Origin: Nitrospirota bacterium
GTDB lineage: Bacteria; Nitrospirota; Thermodesulfovibrionia; Thermodesulfovibrionales; Dissulfurispiraceae
Direction: 5' to 3'
Assembly: GCA_040752355.1 (NCBI GenBank)
Contig: JBFMHE010000024.1
Location: 1 to 60,798 of the forward strand
DNA length: 60,798 nucleotides
The translations under genes and the position numbers were made by a program. Positions 26,562 through 35,314 of this stretch are shown here, piece by piece (positions within the stretch are counted from its first letter, which is position 1; every line of letters begins with the position of its first letter). The notes below the pieces were generated by a model. The model was not told the origin of the DNA. It searched no databases and saw only the letters and a program-made list of their open reading frames with translations.

Positions 26562-26695
26562 TGGTATACAAGACCCCCCGCATGGCTCAGCCGGGAAATA
26601 ATGAAGCTCTGCTATTGATTATCGTTGGTTCGGGGATTCTCTTGAATAAGGCGAGGAGGGCGGCGGCATCGGCAGGCCTTTTCTATGGGGACTTT

Positions 26696-28078
26696 TCAGA
26701 TAGTGAAGCTCTGCCCTTTGTAGGGAACATGGGTGACGAAGCCGAACCGCTCCTCGACCGCTGCTTTAAAATCGAGGGAGACCTCCTCCTCTCCATGGAC
26801 GATAAAGACTTCGGGGCTGGTCGCGAAGGCGCCGAGCCACTCCAGGAGTCCTTGCCGGTCTGCATGGGCAGAGAAGCCGCCGATGGTATGGATGCGGGCC
26901 CTTACCGCGATATCCTCTCCGAAGATGCGGACCGATCGGGCGCCTTCGACGATCTCCCTGCCGAGCGTCCCCCGGGCCTGGAAGCCCACGAAGATGACGC
27001 TGCATTCAGGCCGGCCGAGGTTATGCTTGAGGTGGTGCCTGATCCTGCCGCCGTCGCACATGCCGCTCCCCGCGATGATGACTGCTCCCGACCGGAGGCT
27101 GTTCAGCTTCATCGACTCCTCTACCGTCGTGGTGAAATGCAGAGACAGGGCGCGGTCCGCTCCCCGCTGCAGCTGCTGGAGCGACTCCTCGTCGAAGTAG
27201 TCGGGATGGGCGAGGTACACCCGCGTCGCTTCAGCCGCGAGCGGGCTGTCGACGTAGACGTCGAGACGCTTCAGGCGGCCCTCTCCGACGAGACGGTTGA
27301 GCGTGTAGAGGAGGTCCTGGGTCCTGCCGACCGCAAAGGAGGGGATGAGGACATTGCCTCCCCGGTGCAGCGTCGTTGTTATCGCCTCCACCAGTTCGTC
27401 GATGCTCTCCTCCATATTTTTGTGCAGACGATTGCCGTAGGTCGACTCCATGACCACATAGTCCGCCTCCTCCGTTGGCTGGGGGTCGCGCACAATGGGG
27501 CTCCCTTTCTTCCCGATATCGCCGGAGAAGACGATCTTCCTTTCGACGGGGCTGTCCTGGTACCAGAGCTCGAGCGTCCCCGAGCCGAGGATATGTCCGG
27601 CATCGAGAAAGCGGTATCTGACGTTCTTGCCGATGCGCTCGATCTTTCCGTACGTCGTTCTCTGGAAGAGACCCACCGCGCGGGCCACGTCATCGGGCGT
27701 ATAGAGCGGCGTGAAGGTGATCGCTGCGCCCGCCGTGAGCGCTTTCTTCGAGAACCATTCGGCATCGCTCACTTGTATATGGGCGGAATCGTAGAGCATG
27801 ATCTCGGCGAGATCGGCAGTAGCGGCGGTGGTGATGATCGGTCCGGAGAAGCCCTCCTTGACGAGGCGGGGCAGCAGACCCGCATGGTCGATATGGGCAT
27901 GGGTCAGGAAGAGAGCGTCGATCTCCTGAGGAGCGAAGGGGAAGGCGACCCTGTTCAGCTCATCCGCATGGTCGCCCTGCTGCATGCCGCAATCGACGAG
28001 GAGCTGCACTTCCCCGCTGCGGAGATGGAAACAGGTCCCCGTAACCATCCGTGCGCCGCCTGCAAAGGTGAGCCTCAT
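26696..28078 (-). CDS. Metallo-beta-lactamase/beta-CASP RNA nuclease-like protein
   Basis: 460 residues of the RNA-specificity MBL family (YSH1/CPSF73-like). Visible motifs are FLTHAHIDHAGLLPRL for zinc binding, DAGHILGSGTLEL, FSGDIGKKGSPIV, the beta-CASP segment and C-terminal GGFSAHADRQGLLEW with IVHGEEE. Such proteins process or degrade RNA. Its start overlaps the stop of the radical SAM gene by 4 bp (ATGA), so they are translationally coupled. Confidence 0.9.
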   Translation of the reverse strand: MRLTFAGGARMVTGTCFHLRSGEVQLLVDCGMQQGDHADELNRVAFPFAPQEIDALFLTHAHIDHAGLLPRLVKEGFSGPIITTAATADLAEIMLYDSAHIQVSDAEWFSKKALTAGAAITFTPLYTPDDVARAVGLFQRTTYGKIERIGKNVRYRFLDAGHILGSGTLELWYQDSPVERKIVFSGDIGKKGSPIVRDPQPTEEADYVVMESTYGNRLHKNMEESIDELVEAITTTLHRGGNVLIPSFAVGRTQDLLYTLNRLVGEGRLKRLDVYVDSPLAAEATRVYLAHPDYFDEESLQQLQRGADRALSLHFTTTVEESMKLNSLRSGAVIIAGSGMCDGGRIRHHLKHNLGRPECSVIFVGFQARGTLGREIVEGARSVRIFGEDIAVRARIHTIGGFSAHADRQGLLEWLGAFATSPEVFIVHGEEEVSLDFKAAVEERFGFVTHVPYKGQSFTI

Positions 28079-28998
28079 ACGGTCACTCCGTCGATCCGCC
28101 GCAGTCCCGCATCGAGTGCTGCACGCACCGCCTCGTCATACTCCTCCCTGGTGATCCTGCGGTCCAGGGGAGGATGCCCGAACGCGTGGTAGGCGGGATG
28201 GTACTGATCCATGATATTGATATAGGTGTCCTTCGATATCTCCTCGGCAATGAAGCGGACGACCTTGCGTGTGCCCGCTATCCCGCCGGGAAGGACGAGA
28301 TGTCTCACGAGGAGGCCCCTTACGGCGATGCCCCGCTCGTCGATGACGAGGTCGCCCACCTGGCGGTGCATCTCCTTGACGGCGGCCCCGGCTACCTGGG
28401 GATAATCTTTGACCAGGGAGTATCTGCTCCCTGCTTCGGGGTCGGCATACTTGAAATCGGGCATGTAGATATCGATAATGCCGTCCAGGATGCGCAGCGC
28501 TTCGAGCGGCTCATACCCGCCGCAGTTGTAGACGAGGGGGAGTTTGAGCCCCCGCTCGATGGCGATGGCGACGGAGCGGAGGATCATCGGCATCTGGTGG
28601 GTCGGGGTGACGAGATTGATGTTATGACACCCCTCTTCCTGGAGCTCGAGCATGACTTCCGCAAGCCGCTCAAAAGACAGCTCGCTTCCGCTGCAGACAT
28701 GGCTGATATCCCAGTTCTGGCAGAAGATGCAGCCCAGGTTGCAGTTGGCGAAAAAGATGGCGCCGGAGCCGGACCTGCCCACCAGGGGCCGCTCCTCGCC
28801 GAAATGGGGGCCCCAGCTGGCGACGAGCGGCTTCGTGCCCGTCCTGCAGGCGCCGAGCTCTCCTGCGGTGCGATCGATGGTGCAGAGGCGACGGCAGAGG
28901 GTGCACTGCTCCAGCATCGCTTCGGCGGCGGCGACCCGGTTCCCGATTTCGGTCCGGGAGAGCGTTGCATAGGCGGCGGTAAAGACCATTTTCTCCAT
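28075..28998 (-). CDS. Radical SAM protein, pyruvate formate-lyase activase-like
   Basis: 307 residues. The cluster motif is CNLGCIFCQNWDISH (CxxxCxxC, about 82-89), preceded by a second Cys-rich patch CTLCRRLCTIDRTAGELGAC. This layout matches the PflA-like single proteins related to the AmmeMemoRadiSam group. The substrate is unknown. It is the first gene of a two-gene operon with the beta-CASP nuclease. Confidence 0.88.
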   Translation of the reverse strand: MEKMVFTAAYATLSRTEIGNRVAAAEAMLEQCTLCRRLCTIDRTAGELGACRTGTKPLVASWGPHFGEERPLVGRSGSGAIFFANCNLGCIFCQNWDISHVCSGSELSFERLAEVMLELQEEGCHNINLVTPTHQMPMILRSVAIAIERGLKLPLVYNCGGYEPLEALRILDGIIDIYMPDFKYADPEAGSRYSLVKDYPQVAGAAVKEMHRQVGDLVIDERGIAVRGLLVRHLVLPGGIAGTRKVVRFIAEEISKDTYINIMDQYHPAYHAFGHPPLDRRITREEYDEAVRAALDAGLRRIDGVTV

Positions 28999-29057
28999 TA
29001 TAGCCCAAGAGGCACGGCACCGTATACACCCCGTCAGCAGTGCGCGGCAAGGCCAAT

Positions 29058-29085
29058 TTGCTCTGTATTTCCCCTATGATATAAT
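29058..29085 (+). promoter_or_regulatory. Promoter of the HDOD/GGDEF cluster
   Basis: TATAAT (29080-29085) with a weak TTGCTC (29058-29063) 16 bp upstream. It precedes the strong AAGGAGG site and the GTG start at 29125. Confidence 0.45.
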
Positions 29086-29124
29086 GTCCGGGAAAAAACC
29101 GCCGATAATACTTAAGGAGGCATA

Positions 29125-29421
29125 GTGCTTAAACTTTCCGTCGATAAGCTGAAACCGGGGATGAAGGTGGGCAAACCCGTTGTGAACGAGAGCGGCATGA
29201 TCCTCTTCGGCGCCGGTACCGTACTGACCGATGTCCTGATCGAGCGGCTCTCCAATATGAGCATCGGCAGCATCCTCGTAGAAGGCACGCCCAAACAGGA
29301 GAAGACGAAGGAGGAGCTCCTCGTCGAGCTCGATGCGCGATTCAGCAAGACCGAGAACGAACCGTATATGAAGACGCTGAAGCAGTACTTCAGAGAGCAC
29401 ATAGAGGGGACCGCGTCGTAA
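29125..29421 (+). CDS. Small protein resembling the N-terminal domain of HD-GYP proteins (DUF3391-like)
   Basis: 98 residues, GTG start behind AAGGAGG. The sequence LSVDKLKPGMKVGKPVVNESGMILFGAGTVLT is the small beta domain often found before HD-GYP phosphodiesterase domains, here alone. It is followed 2 bp later by an HDOD gene and then a GGDEF gene, so it probably belongs to a c-di-GMP-linked signalling unit. Confidence 0.7.
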   Translation: MLKLSVDKLKPGMKVGKPVVNESGMILFGAGTVLTDVLIERLSNMSIGSILVEGTPKQEKTKEELLVELDARFSKTENEPYMKTLKQYFREHIEGTAS

Positions 29422-29423
29422 CG

Positions 29424-30260
29424 ATGGATGTCCAGGCCCTTCGCGCCCAGATAGAGACGATAGACACCCTCCCGACGATCCCGAGCGTTCTCCGGAAGCT
29501 CCTGGCGGTCATCGAGAAGCCGAAGATCTCGATCAACGAGATCGGCAGCTTCATCGTCAACGATCCTGTCCTCACCTCGCGGGTGCTCAAGGTGGTCAAC
29601 TCCCCGATCTACGGATTCCCGGGCCGGATATCGTCGGTGAACCAGGCCCTCATCCTCCTCGGCCTGAATGTGGTGCGGGGCATGCTGCTCGGCGTCTCGG
29701 TCTTCGAGGCCATGCAGAAGACGATGGTGGGGCTCTGGGAGCATTCGCTCGGCTGCGCCATCACCTCCCGTCTCATTGCGAAGAAGAAAGGCCTCAGCGA
29801 GCCCGAGGAGGTCTCGGTGGCCGCGCTGCTCCATGACATCGGGAAGGTGGTGCTGGGGCTGAAGTTCCCGGAGGAGTACCGGACGATCATGGCCGAGACC
29901 GAGGCAAAAGGACTCTTCATCTTCGAGGCGGAAAGGGGCGTCTTCGGCATCAACCATGCCGATGCAGGCGCCTGGGTGGCCCAGAAATGGAATTTTCCGA
30001 AGAGCCTCGTCGAAGTGATCGAGTACCACCACAAGCCCCAGCTCTCGAAGAGCGTGCCGCTCCAGACGGCGATCGTGCACCTTGCGGATATCCTCATACG
30101 GGCCCGCGGATTCGGGTTTGCCGGCGATCACTTCGTGCCTGCCGTCAACCCCTCGGTCTGGCAGGACCTCGCCCTCTCCAACGACGATATGCGAGAAATA
30201 CTGAAGGAGATGGAGGAGTCGCTCGCGCAGGCGGAGGACTTCCTCATCTCCGATGAATAG
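29424..30260 (+). CDS. HDOD-domain signalling protein
   Basis: 278 residues. The HDOD domain (about 10-205) contains LPTIPSVLRKLL, ISINEIGSFIVNDPVLTSRVLKVVNSP (in part) and ALLHDIGKVVLG with an HD pair, then YHHKPQ. These proteins act as scaffolds in motility and second-messenger signalling. It sits in tight order between the DUF3391-like and GGDEF genes. Confidence 0.9.
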   Translation: MDVQALRAQIETIDTLPTIPSVLRKLLAVIEKPKISINEIGSFIVNDPVLTSRVLKVVNSPIYGFPGRISSVNQALILLGLNVVRGMLLGVSVFEAMQKTMVGLWEHSLGCAITSRLIAKKKGLSEPEEVSVAALLHDIGKVVLGLKFPEEYRTIMAETEAKGLFIFEAERGVFGINHADAGAWVAQKWNFPKSLVEVIEYHHKPQLSKSVPLQTAIVHLADILIRARGFGFAGDHFVPAVNPSVWQDLALSNDDMREILKEMEESLAQAEDFLISDE

Positions 30261-30273
30261 GTCCGGTGAATAG

Positions 30274-31215
30274 ATGAGGACCGCGGTCCTGATCACCAGG
30301 GATATCGTCCTGACCACGCTCGTCCAGCGGATGCTCAAGGACGCCTGCCGGATCATCACCTTTTCCAACCTGCAGTCGTCGCTCGACCACCTTTACAACG
30401 CCATACCCGACATTCTCATCATCGACATCACCAAGGACGACCGGATGAGCGCCACCATCCTGAACGAGCTCAAGGCCGATCCCATCTTCGGCCAGATGCC
30501 GGTGCTCGCGGTCTTCCCCGATGACTTTGCGATCCCCCGCTGGGACTCTCTCTCCGTCGACGACTACGTCAGCAGGGCGGAGCTCGAGAGCAGGCTGCCG
30601 GTGCGGTTCGATCTCTGCGTGCAGCGGGCGGAGCGGATGGTGGAGGTGAACCCCCTGACGAGGCTGCCGGGCAATATCACGATCATCAAGCAGATACAGC
30701 GGCGGCTCGACAGCGGCGATCTCTTCGCGCTCGCCTATGCGGACCTTGACTTCTTCAAGCCCTTCAACGACCGCTACGGGTTCACCCGCGGGGACGAGGT
30801 GCTCAAGATGCTCGGCCGGCTCATTCTCAACACGGTCAAGGACCGGCAGCCCTACGGCAGTTTTGTCGGACATATCGGCGGCGACGACTTCGTCTTCATC
30901 ATGGACTTCGAGCCTGTCGAGGATGCGGCGGCGCGGATCACCGGCTACTTTGACCGCATCATCCCGACCTTCTACGATCCCGAAGACCGTGTCAAGGGCT
31001 ATATCGAGTCGATCGACCGCGAAGGCAGCAGGAAGATATTCCCCCTCATGGGGCTCTCGATCGGCATCACCCATACAAAGCTGAAGACCTTCTCCCACTA
31101 CGGGGAGATAGCGGAAGTCGCTGCGGAGATGAAGAGGTACGCGAAGACCATCGGCGGCAGCTGCTACCGCATCGATAAGCGGCAGAATACCGGGGGGGAG
31201 CGGCGTGCCGGCTAA
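30274..31215 (+). CDS. Response-regulator-like diguanylate cyclase (GGDEF)
   Basis: 313 residues. The N-terminal half (1-115) has a receiver-like fold with Asp51 (ILIIDITKDD) but lacks the usual acidic pair at its start. The GGDEF domain (about 120-300) shows NPLTRLPGN, YADLDFFKPFNDRYGF and the active-site loop GGDDF (202-206), an accepted variant. It should make c-di-GMP from GTP. It completes the three-gene signalling operon. Confidence 0.9.
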   Translation: MRTAVLITRDIVLTTLVQRMLKDACRIITFSNLQSSLDHLYNAIPDILIIDITKDDRMSATILNELKADPIFGQMPVLAVFPDDFAIPRWDSLSVDDYVSRAELESRLPVRFDLCVQRAERMVEVNPLTRLPGNITIIKQIQRRLDSGDLFALAYADLDFFKPFNDRYGFTRGDEVLKMLGRLILNTVKDRQPYGSFVGHIGGDDFVFIMDFEPVEDAAARITGYFDRIIPTFYDPEDRVKGYIESIDREGSRKIFPLMGLSIGITHTKLKTFSHYGEIAEVAAEMKRYAKTIGGSCYRIDKRQNTGGERRAG

Positions 31216-31487
31216 TCGAAGAGCCGTATGATCGTGTCCGCCTTGTCCTCGATTGTCTTGAGGTTCTGGGCGACGGCGTTGTACTCCCGCTTCACTTTCT
31301 GCAGCTCGTCGGCGAGGGTGAGCGCGGCGAGAATCGAGGCCTTGAGCGGCGTGATGTGGGGAGAGCCGGCATACACCTCTTTGAGCTTCCTGTCTACCAG
31401 CTCGGCGAGCTCCCTGATATACTCGGGGGACTCGTCGCCCTTCACCACATACTTCTGCCCCAGGATATAGACCTCGACGCTGCCCAT
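31212..31487 (-). CDS. zapA: Cell division protein ZapA
   Basis: 91 residues: VEVYILGQKYVVKGDESPEYIRELAELVD (in part) followed by a C-terminal coiled coil. ZapA bundles FtsZ filaments at midcell. It lies 9 bp after the ZapB-like gene and overlaps the convergent GGDEF gene by 4 bp at its stop. Confidence 0.93.
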   Translation of the reverse strand: MGSVEVYILGQKYVVKGDESPEYIRELAELVDRKLKEVYAGSPHITPLKASILAALTLADELQKVKREYNAVAQNLKTIEDKADTIIRLFD

Positions 31488-31496
31488 GGCCGAGGG

Positions 31497-31718
31497 TTAT
31501 CTCACCTCGATGGCTTCGAGCTCGGTGAAGAGGTTCTCGATCTGCGCCTTGATGGAGGTCTTTTCGGCAGCGAGTTTTTCGATCTCCTGCTCTCTCGATC
31601 TGAGCATGCCTTCAAGCTCGTCCACTCTCTTCTGGAGAGCGGTCTTTTCCTCTTTCAGGGTCTTGATCTTGTCTATGGCAAAGGATATCTTCTCCTCGAA
31701 CGTCTTGAACATGTCCAC
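31497..31718 (-). CDS. zapB: ZapB-like cell division coiled-coil protein
   Basis: 73 residues, almost entirely one coiled coil (about 8-68), in the standard zapB-zapA order. ZapB links ZapA to the MatP/terminus region in E. coli. Sequence conservation in this family is low; the call rests on length, coiled coil and neighbour. Confidence 0.75.
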   Translation of the reverse strand: MDMFKTFEEKISFAIDKIKTLKEEKTALQKRVDELEGMLRSREQEIEKLAAEKTSIKAQIENLFTELEAIEVR

Positions 31719-31829
31719 AACAGCCTCCTCGTTTCTTCATGCGTACTCTGCTCGCAGCGACGGCGGGGTCCTGCGGGCATCACGGCAGGTAACATGATAC
31801 ACAATTCAGCCGGGAAAAATAAAGCGACC

Positions 31830-33842
31830 CTAGAGATTTCCCAGACGGTTACGGCTCGCCGAGAGGTCGCCGTCGGCGCTGCGACGCAGGTACTCGAAGT
31901 AGGTGGTCATGACCTTCTTGACGTAGTCGCGGGTCTCGTCGTAGGGGATATCCTCGATGAATTCGTCGATGGTCTTGTAGGTCCCCTTGCCGAGCCAGTC
32001 GTTGACCGCGTCCTCCCCGCCGTTGTACGCCGCGAGGGCGAGGGGAATGGAGCCCATCTTGTTCACCAGGTGGCTGAGATAGTAGGCGCCGAGCTGAATG
32101 TTGACCGTGGGGTCGTACAGATCGGACGATTGCGAAAGCCGCACCCCGGCGTTCCTGTTGAGCTGCCGCGCCGTCTGGGGCATCAGCTGCATCAGTCCCA
32201 GGGCGCCGGCGATGGAGCGCGCATCGGGAGCGAACCGCGACTCCTCGCGCATCACCGAGAGGACCAGGTAGGGGTCGATGCCCCTCGCGCGCGCCGCCTC
32301 TTCCACCTCGGGCCAGTAGGCGACGGGATAGAAGAAGGCGTGGAGGTCCTCGCGGTAGGGCACCTTCGCGATAGTGCTCATCGACATTTTATAATTGCCC
32401 AGCTCCTTGAGCGAAGCGCTGACCGCGATGAGGTCGCCCGGCGCGGGATTCTTTTTCGCGGCATGGAGGAGCTCCGCCACCGCCTCCTGCCTGAACCCCA
32501 GCTTCGCCAGCAGGTCGATACGCTCGGCATGGGCCGGGGGCAGCGAGGGATTCAGTGCGGCATTCCCGGTATCCGGCCGGTCAGCCGCTTTGATACCCGG
32601 CAGCCGCTGTTTGCCCCGAACGAGGGAGAGGAAGGAGTAGAAGGTGTGGCGCGGGCTCTCCTGCCTGGCGAGCGATACTTTTACGGGCTCCGGCGTCTGC
32701 TCCGGGGCAGGACCGGCCAGCAGCTCCCTCGACTTATCTCTCCAGTAAGCATATTTTGCATCGCCGTAGGTCGCGGCGAGCTGCGATAATATTTTTAACG
32801 CGCTCTCGTAATCCCGGGAGAGGTAATGGGTCCAGCCGATCGCCCAGAGGGTCTCTTCTTTTGCAGCGGGATACTGCGCAAGCACCGAATTGAAGAGGGC
32901 GAGGGCCTCCTCGATCTTTCCCTCCCGCCGTTTCTTCGTCCCGTAGGCGAGGAGCACCGTCGCAAGGCGCTTGTCTCCCGTCCTGGTCAGCGCAGGCAGC
33001 TCGGCCTGGAGCGTATCGATCTCTCCGGCACGGTAGAGCGACCGCGCTCTCCAGTAGTCGCTGCTGATCTGCTTGTACAGCTCGGCAGCCTCCTTGTACC
33101 GCTTCTGCCTGAAGAGGGAGAGGGCGAGACCCTCGAGAATATCGCTCCTGAACTGCTGCGTGTCTTTCCGCAGGGCCTCTCTGAATATCCTCTCCGACTC
33201 CTCGAAGAGCCACGCGGTGTTGAGGGCCTTGCCGCGCTTGACCATATCCTCGACCGTCAGATCGGCGGGAGAGAGCTCGGCAAGGGCGCGGGACGACAGG
33301 GGGCAGACGGTGATATAGATCTCCTTGAAGAGCGGCTTCGCCTTCTGGAGCTCGTTGTTCTCCTTGAGGAAGGTCGCGTAGGCGAACTTTACCTCCGTGT
33401 TGGACGGATGGTCCTTGATGAAGCTCTCGAAGAGCTTCGCCGTCGAGGCGTCCTTCCGCTTCCGGGAGAGCTCGATCTCCCGTATTCTCACCTGCTTGAG
33501 CAGCGGCGATTCTTTATACCGCTCCCTGATTGTCTTCAGATCGGCGAGGGCGCGGCCGGTGTCTTCCGATTTCTCGTACGCCGAGGAGCGCCAGAGGAGT
33601 GCATAGTCGCCGAGGGCCGGCGCCTTCTCATACGCGGCGCCGAGCAAGGCGATCGCCTTCTCGTACTCTCCTTTATCCAGGCTGCGTTTGCCTGCAGCGA
33701 GAGGGTGATCGGGCTCGGCAGCAGAGGCGGGCGCAGTGCCGCCCTTCGGTGATTCGGTTGCCGCGCAAAGGGGATCGATCAACGCCATGATCGCGACGAG
33801 AAGGGCGAAAAGCAGTAATCCTCTGTAATTCTTATCCGTCAT
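31830..33842 (-). CDS. Soluble-type lytic murein transglycosylase with TPR-like repeats
   Basis: About 670 residues. The signal peptide starts at MTDKNYRGLLLFALL. A long alpha-helical superhelix of TPR-type repeats (about 60-480) is followed by a C-terminal SLT goose-lysozyme domain (about 515-650) with the catalytic Glu in VMREESRFAP and ALGLMQLMPQTA, then LAAYNGGEDAV. It cleaves peptidoglycan in the periplasm. The ATG at 33860 is an alternative start. Confidence 0.9.
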   Translation of the reverse strand: MTDKNYRGLLLFALLVAIMALIDPLCAATESPKGGTAPASAAEPDHPLAAGKRSLDKGEYEKAIALLGAAYEKAPALGDYALLWRSSAYEKSEDTGRALADLKTIRERYKESPLLKQVRIREIELSRKRKDASTAKLFESFIKDHPSNTEVKFAYATFLKENNELQKAKPLFKEIYITVCPLSSRALAELSPADLTVEDMVKRGKALNTAWLFEESERIFREALRKDTQQFRSDILEGLALSLFRQKRYKEAAELYKQISSDYWRARSLYRAGEIDTLQAELPALTRTGDKRLATVLLAYGTKKRREGKIEEALALFNSVLAQYPAAKEETLWAIGWTHYLSRDYESALKILSQLAATYGDAKYAYWRDKSRELLAGPAPEQTPEPVKVSLARQESPRHTFYSFLSLVRGKQRLPGIKAADRPDTGNAALNPSLPPAHAERIDLLAKLGFRQEAVAELLHAAKKNPAPGDLIAVSASLKELGNYKMSMSTIAKVPYREDLHAFFYPVAYWPEVEEAARARGIDPYLVLSVMREESRFAPDARSIAGALGLMQLMPQTARQLNRNAGVRLSQSSDLYDPTVNIQLGAYYLSHLVNKMGSIPLALAAYNGGEDAVNDWLGKGTYKTIDEFIEDIPYDETRDYVKKVMTTYFEYLRRSADGDLSASRNRLGNL

Positions 33843-33872
33843 AAGCACGACCCTGCGCACGAAAAAAATCGC

Positions 33873-35099
33873 TCAAAAGGCTCCAAGGTATTCTTTATAC
33901 GCGGCGGCATTCCTCTTCGTCTCATGCACGCTGTCGCCCCCGAACTTTTCGAGGAGCGCATCGGCAATGACCAGGGCCGCCATCGCTTCCGCAATGACCG
34001 CAGCAGCAGGAACCGCACAGGTATCGGAACGCTCATAGGCCGCTTCGAAGGGTTCCTTGGTCTCTATATCGACCGAACGGAGCGCTTTCTTCAGCGTCGG
34101 GATCGGCTTCATCGCTGCCCTGATTATGACAGGCATCCCGTTGGTGATGCCGCCTTCGATCCCGCCCGCATGGTTCGTCGTCCGGTAGAAGCCCGGGGCG
34201 TCTTTTCCCCGGTGCTGATGGCCGGCTGCTGATGGCTGACTGCTATAGAAGATCTCGTCCATGACCTCGGAGCCGAACCGTCCCGCCATATCGAATCCGT
34301 CGCCGATCTCGACCCCCTTAATCGCCTGAATGCCCATGAGCGCCTGGGCAAGCCGGCTGTCGAGCCGCTTATCCCACTGGATATGGCTCCCGAGGCCGGG
34401 CGGTGCTCCGGCTGCAACGACTTCGAAGACTCCCCCCAGGGTGTCGCCGTTGCGCGCGGCCCGGTCGATGAGCTCGACCATTGCACGGGAGGCCGCTTCA
34501 TCGGGACAGCGGACAGGAGAGGCGTCTATGCGTTCGAGATCGCTTTCCGGAGAGAAACGGGAACGGATATCGTCGAGCGATGTCCTGCTCATGCCCGCGC
34601 TGCCGATCTGGATAACATAGCTGCCGACGGTAACGCCGAACTCGGCGAGCAGCCGCTTCGCCACGGCGCCGAGGGCCACCTTGATCGCCGTCTCCCGCGC
34701 GCTCGAGCGCTCGAGGATGTTGCGCAGGTCACGGTGGCTGTATTTCAGGGCGCCGGCGAGATCGGCATGGCCGGGCCGGGGCCTGGTGACCGGCGCGAGA
34801 GACCCCTCGTGCGCCGTATCTGCGGACATGCCGTCCTGCCAGTTCTTCCAATCCCTGTTCTCGACGAGGAGGGCGAGGGGCGAGCCGAGGGTCCTTCCCC
34901 ATCTGACACCGGCCAGTATTTCGGCGCGGTCCTGCTCGATCTTCATCCGTCCGCCGCGGCCGTGCCCGCCCTGCCGCCGCTTCAGCTCCTTGTCGATATC
35001 CCCGGCAGCAAGGGGGAGCCCGGCGGGAATCCCTTCGAGGATCCCTACCAGCCCTTTGCCGTGCGATTCTCCTGCGGTAAGCAATCTGAGCTTATACAT
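33873..35099 (-). CDS. aroC: Chorismate synthase, with an in-frame insertion
   Basis: 408 residues with all family signatures: GESHGKGLVGILEG, RRQGGHGRGGRM, RPGHADLAGALKY, RSSARETA and TNHAGGIEGGITNG. It makes chorismate from EPSP, feeding the trpE/pabB product at 16.6 kb. It is somewhat longer than usual: between MDEIF and GFYRTTNHAGG lies an extra YSSQPSAAGHQHRGKDAP (about 285-302). Its DNA belongs to the TCAGC/GCTGA mini-repeat family also seen at 51.96 and 56.43 kb. The insert is in a surface-loop position, so the enzyme is probably active. Confidence 0.95.
   Translation of the reverse strand: MYKLRLLTAGESHGKGLVGILEGIPAGLPLAAGDIDKELKRRQGGHGRGGRMKIEQDRAEILAGVRWGRTLGSPLALLVENRDWKNWQDGMSADTAHEGSLAPVTRPRPGHADLAGALKYSHRDLRNILERSSARETAIKVALGAVAKRLLAEFGVTVGSYVIQIGSAGMSRTSLDDIRSRFSPESDLERIDASPVRCPDEAASRAMVELIDRAARNGDTLGGVFEVVAAGAPPGLGSHIQWDKRLDSRLAQALMGIQAIKGVEIGDGFDMAGRFGSEVMDEIFYSSQPSAAGHQHRGKDAPGFYRTTNHAGGIEGGITNGMPVIIRAAMKPIPTLKKALRSVDIETKEPFEAAYERSDTCAVPAAAVIAEAMAALVIADALLEKFGGDSVHETKRNAAAYKEYLGAF
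34200..34250 (-). repeat. GCTGA/TCAGC mini-repeat inside aroC
   Basis: On the coding strand the stretch reads GTCAGCCATCAGC and, a few bases on, GGCCATCAGC, encoding SQPSAAGHQ. It resembles the repeat at 51955-51997 (contains TCAGCCGTCAGC) and the in-frame one in the alcohol dehydrogenase gene at 56428-56465. Confidence 0.55.
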
Positions 35100-35230
35100 A
35101 CGGTGGTAGTAAAGAATACCTTGAAAACGCCGGCATCGTCAATGAGCGTTGTCCGGGGTGCTTGTCGAGGTGCCTGCCTAAGGTGCTTGTATGAGGAAAG
35201 GGGAGGGGGCATGAAAGGGATGAAAATTTT

Positions 35231-35241
35231 TGTGCTATACT
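35231..35241 (+). promoter_or_regulatory. Extended -10 promoter for glgB
   Basis: TGTGCTATACT ends 74 bp before the glgB start codon; TG-C-TATACT is a classic extended -10. It shares its first eight bases with three other promoters in the window. Confidence 0.5.
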
Positions 35242-35314
35242 TTTCTAAGAACTGTCGGTCCAACGATGTTTTCTTCCGTACAAGGCCTTTATCCTAACGA
35301 GCAGGTGATGAACT

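Noticed and set aside
26582-28192. 536-codon plus-strand frame opposite the beta-CASP nuclease
   Set aside because: Shadow of a gene with clear catalytic motifs on the other strand.
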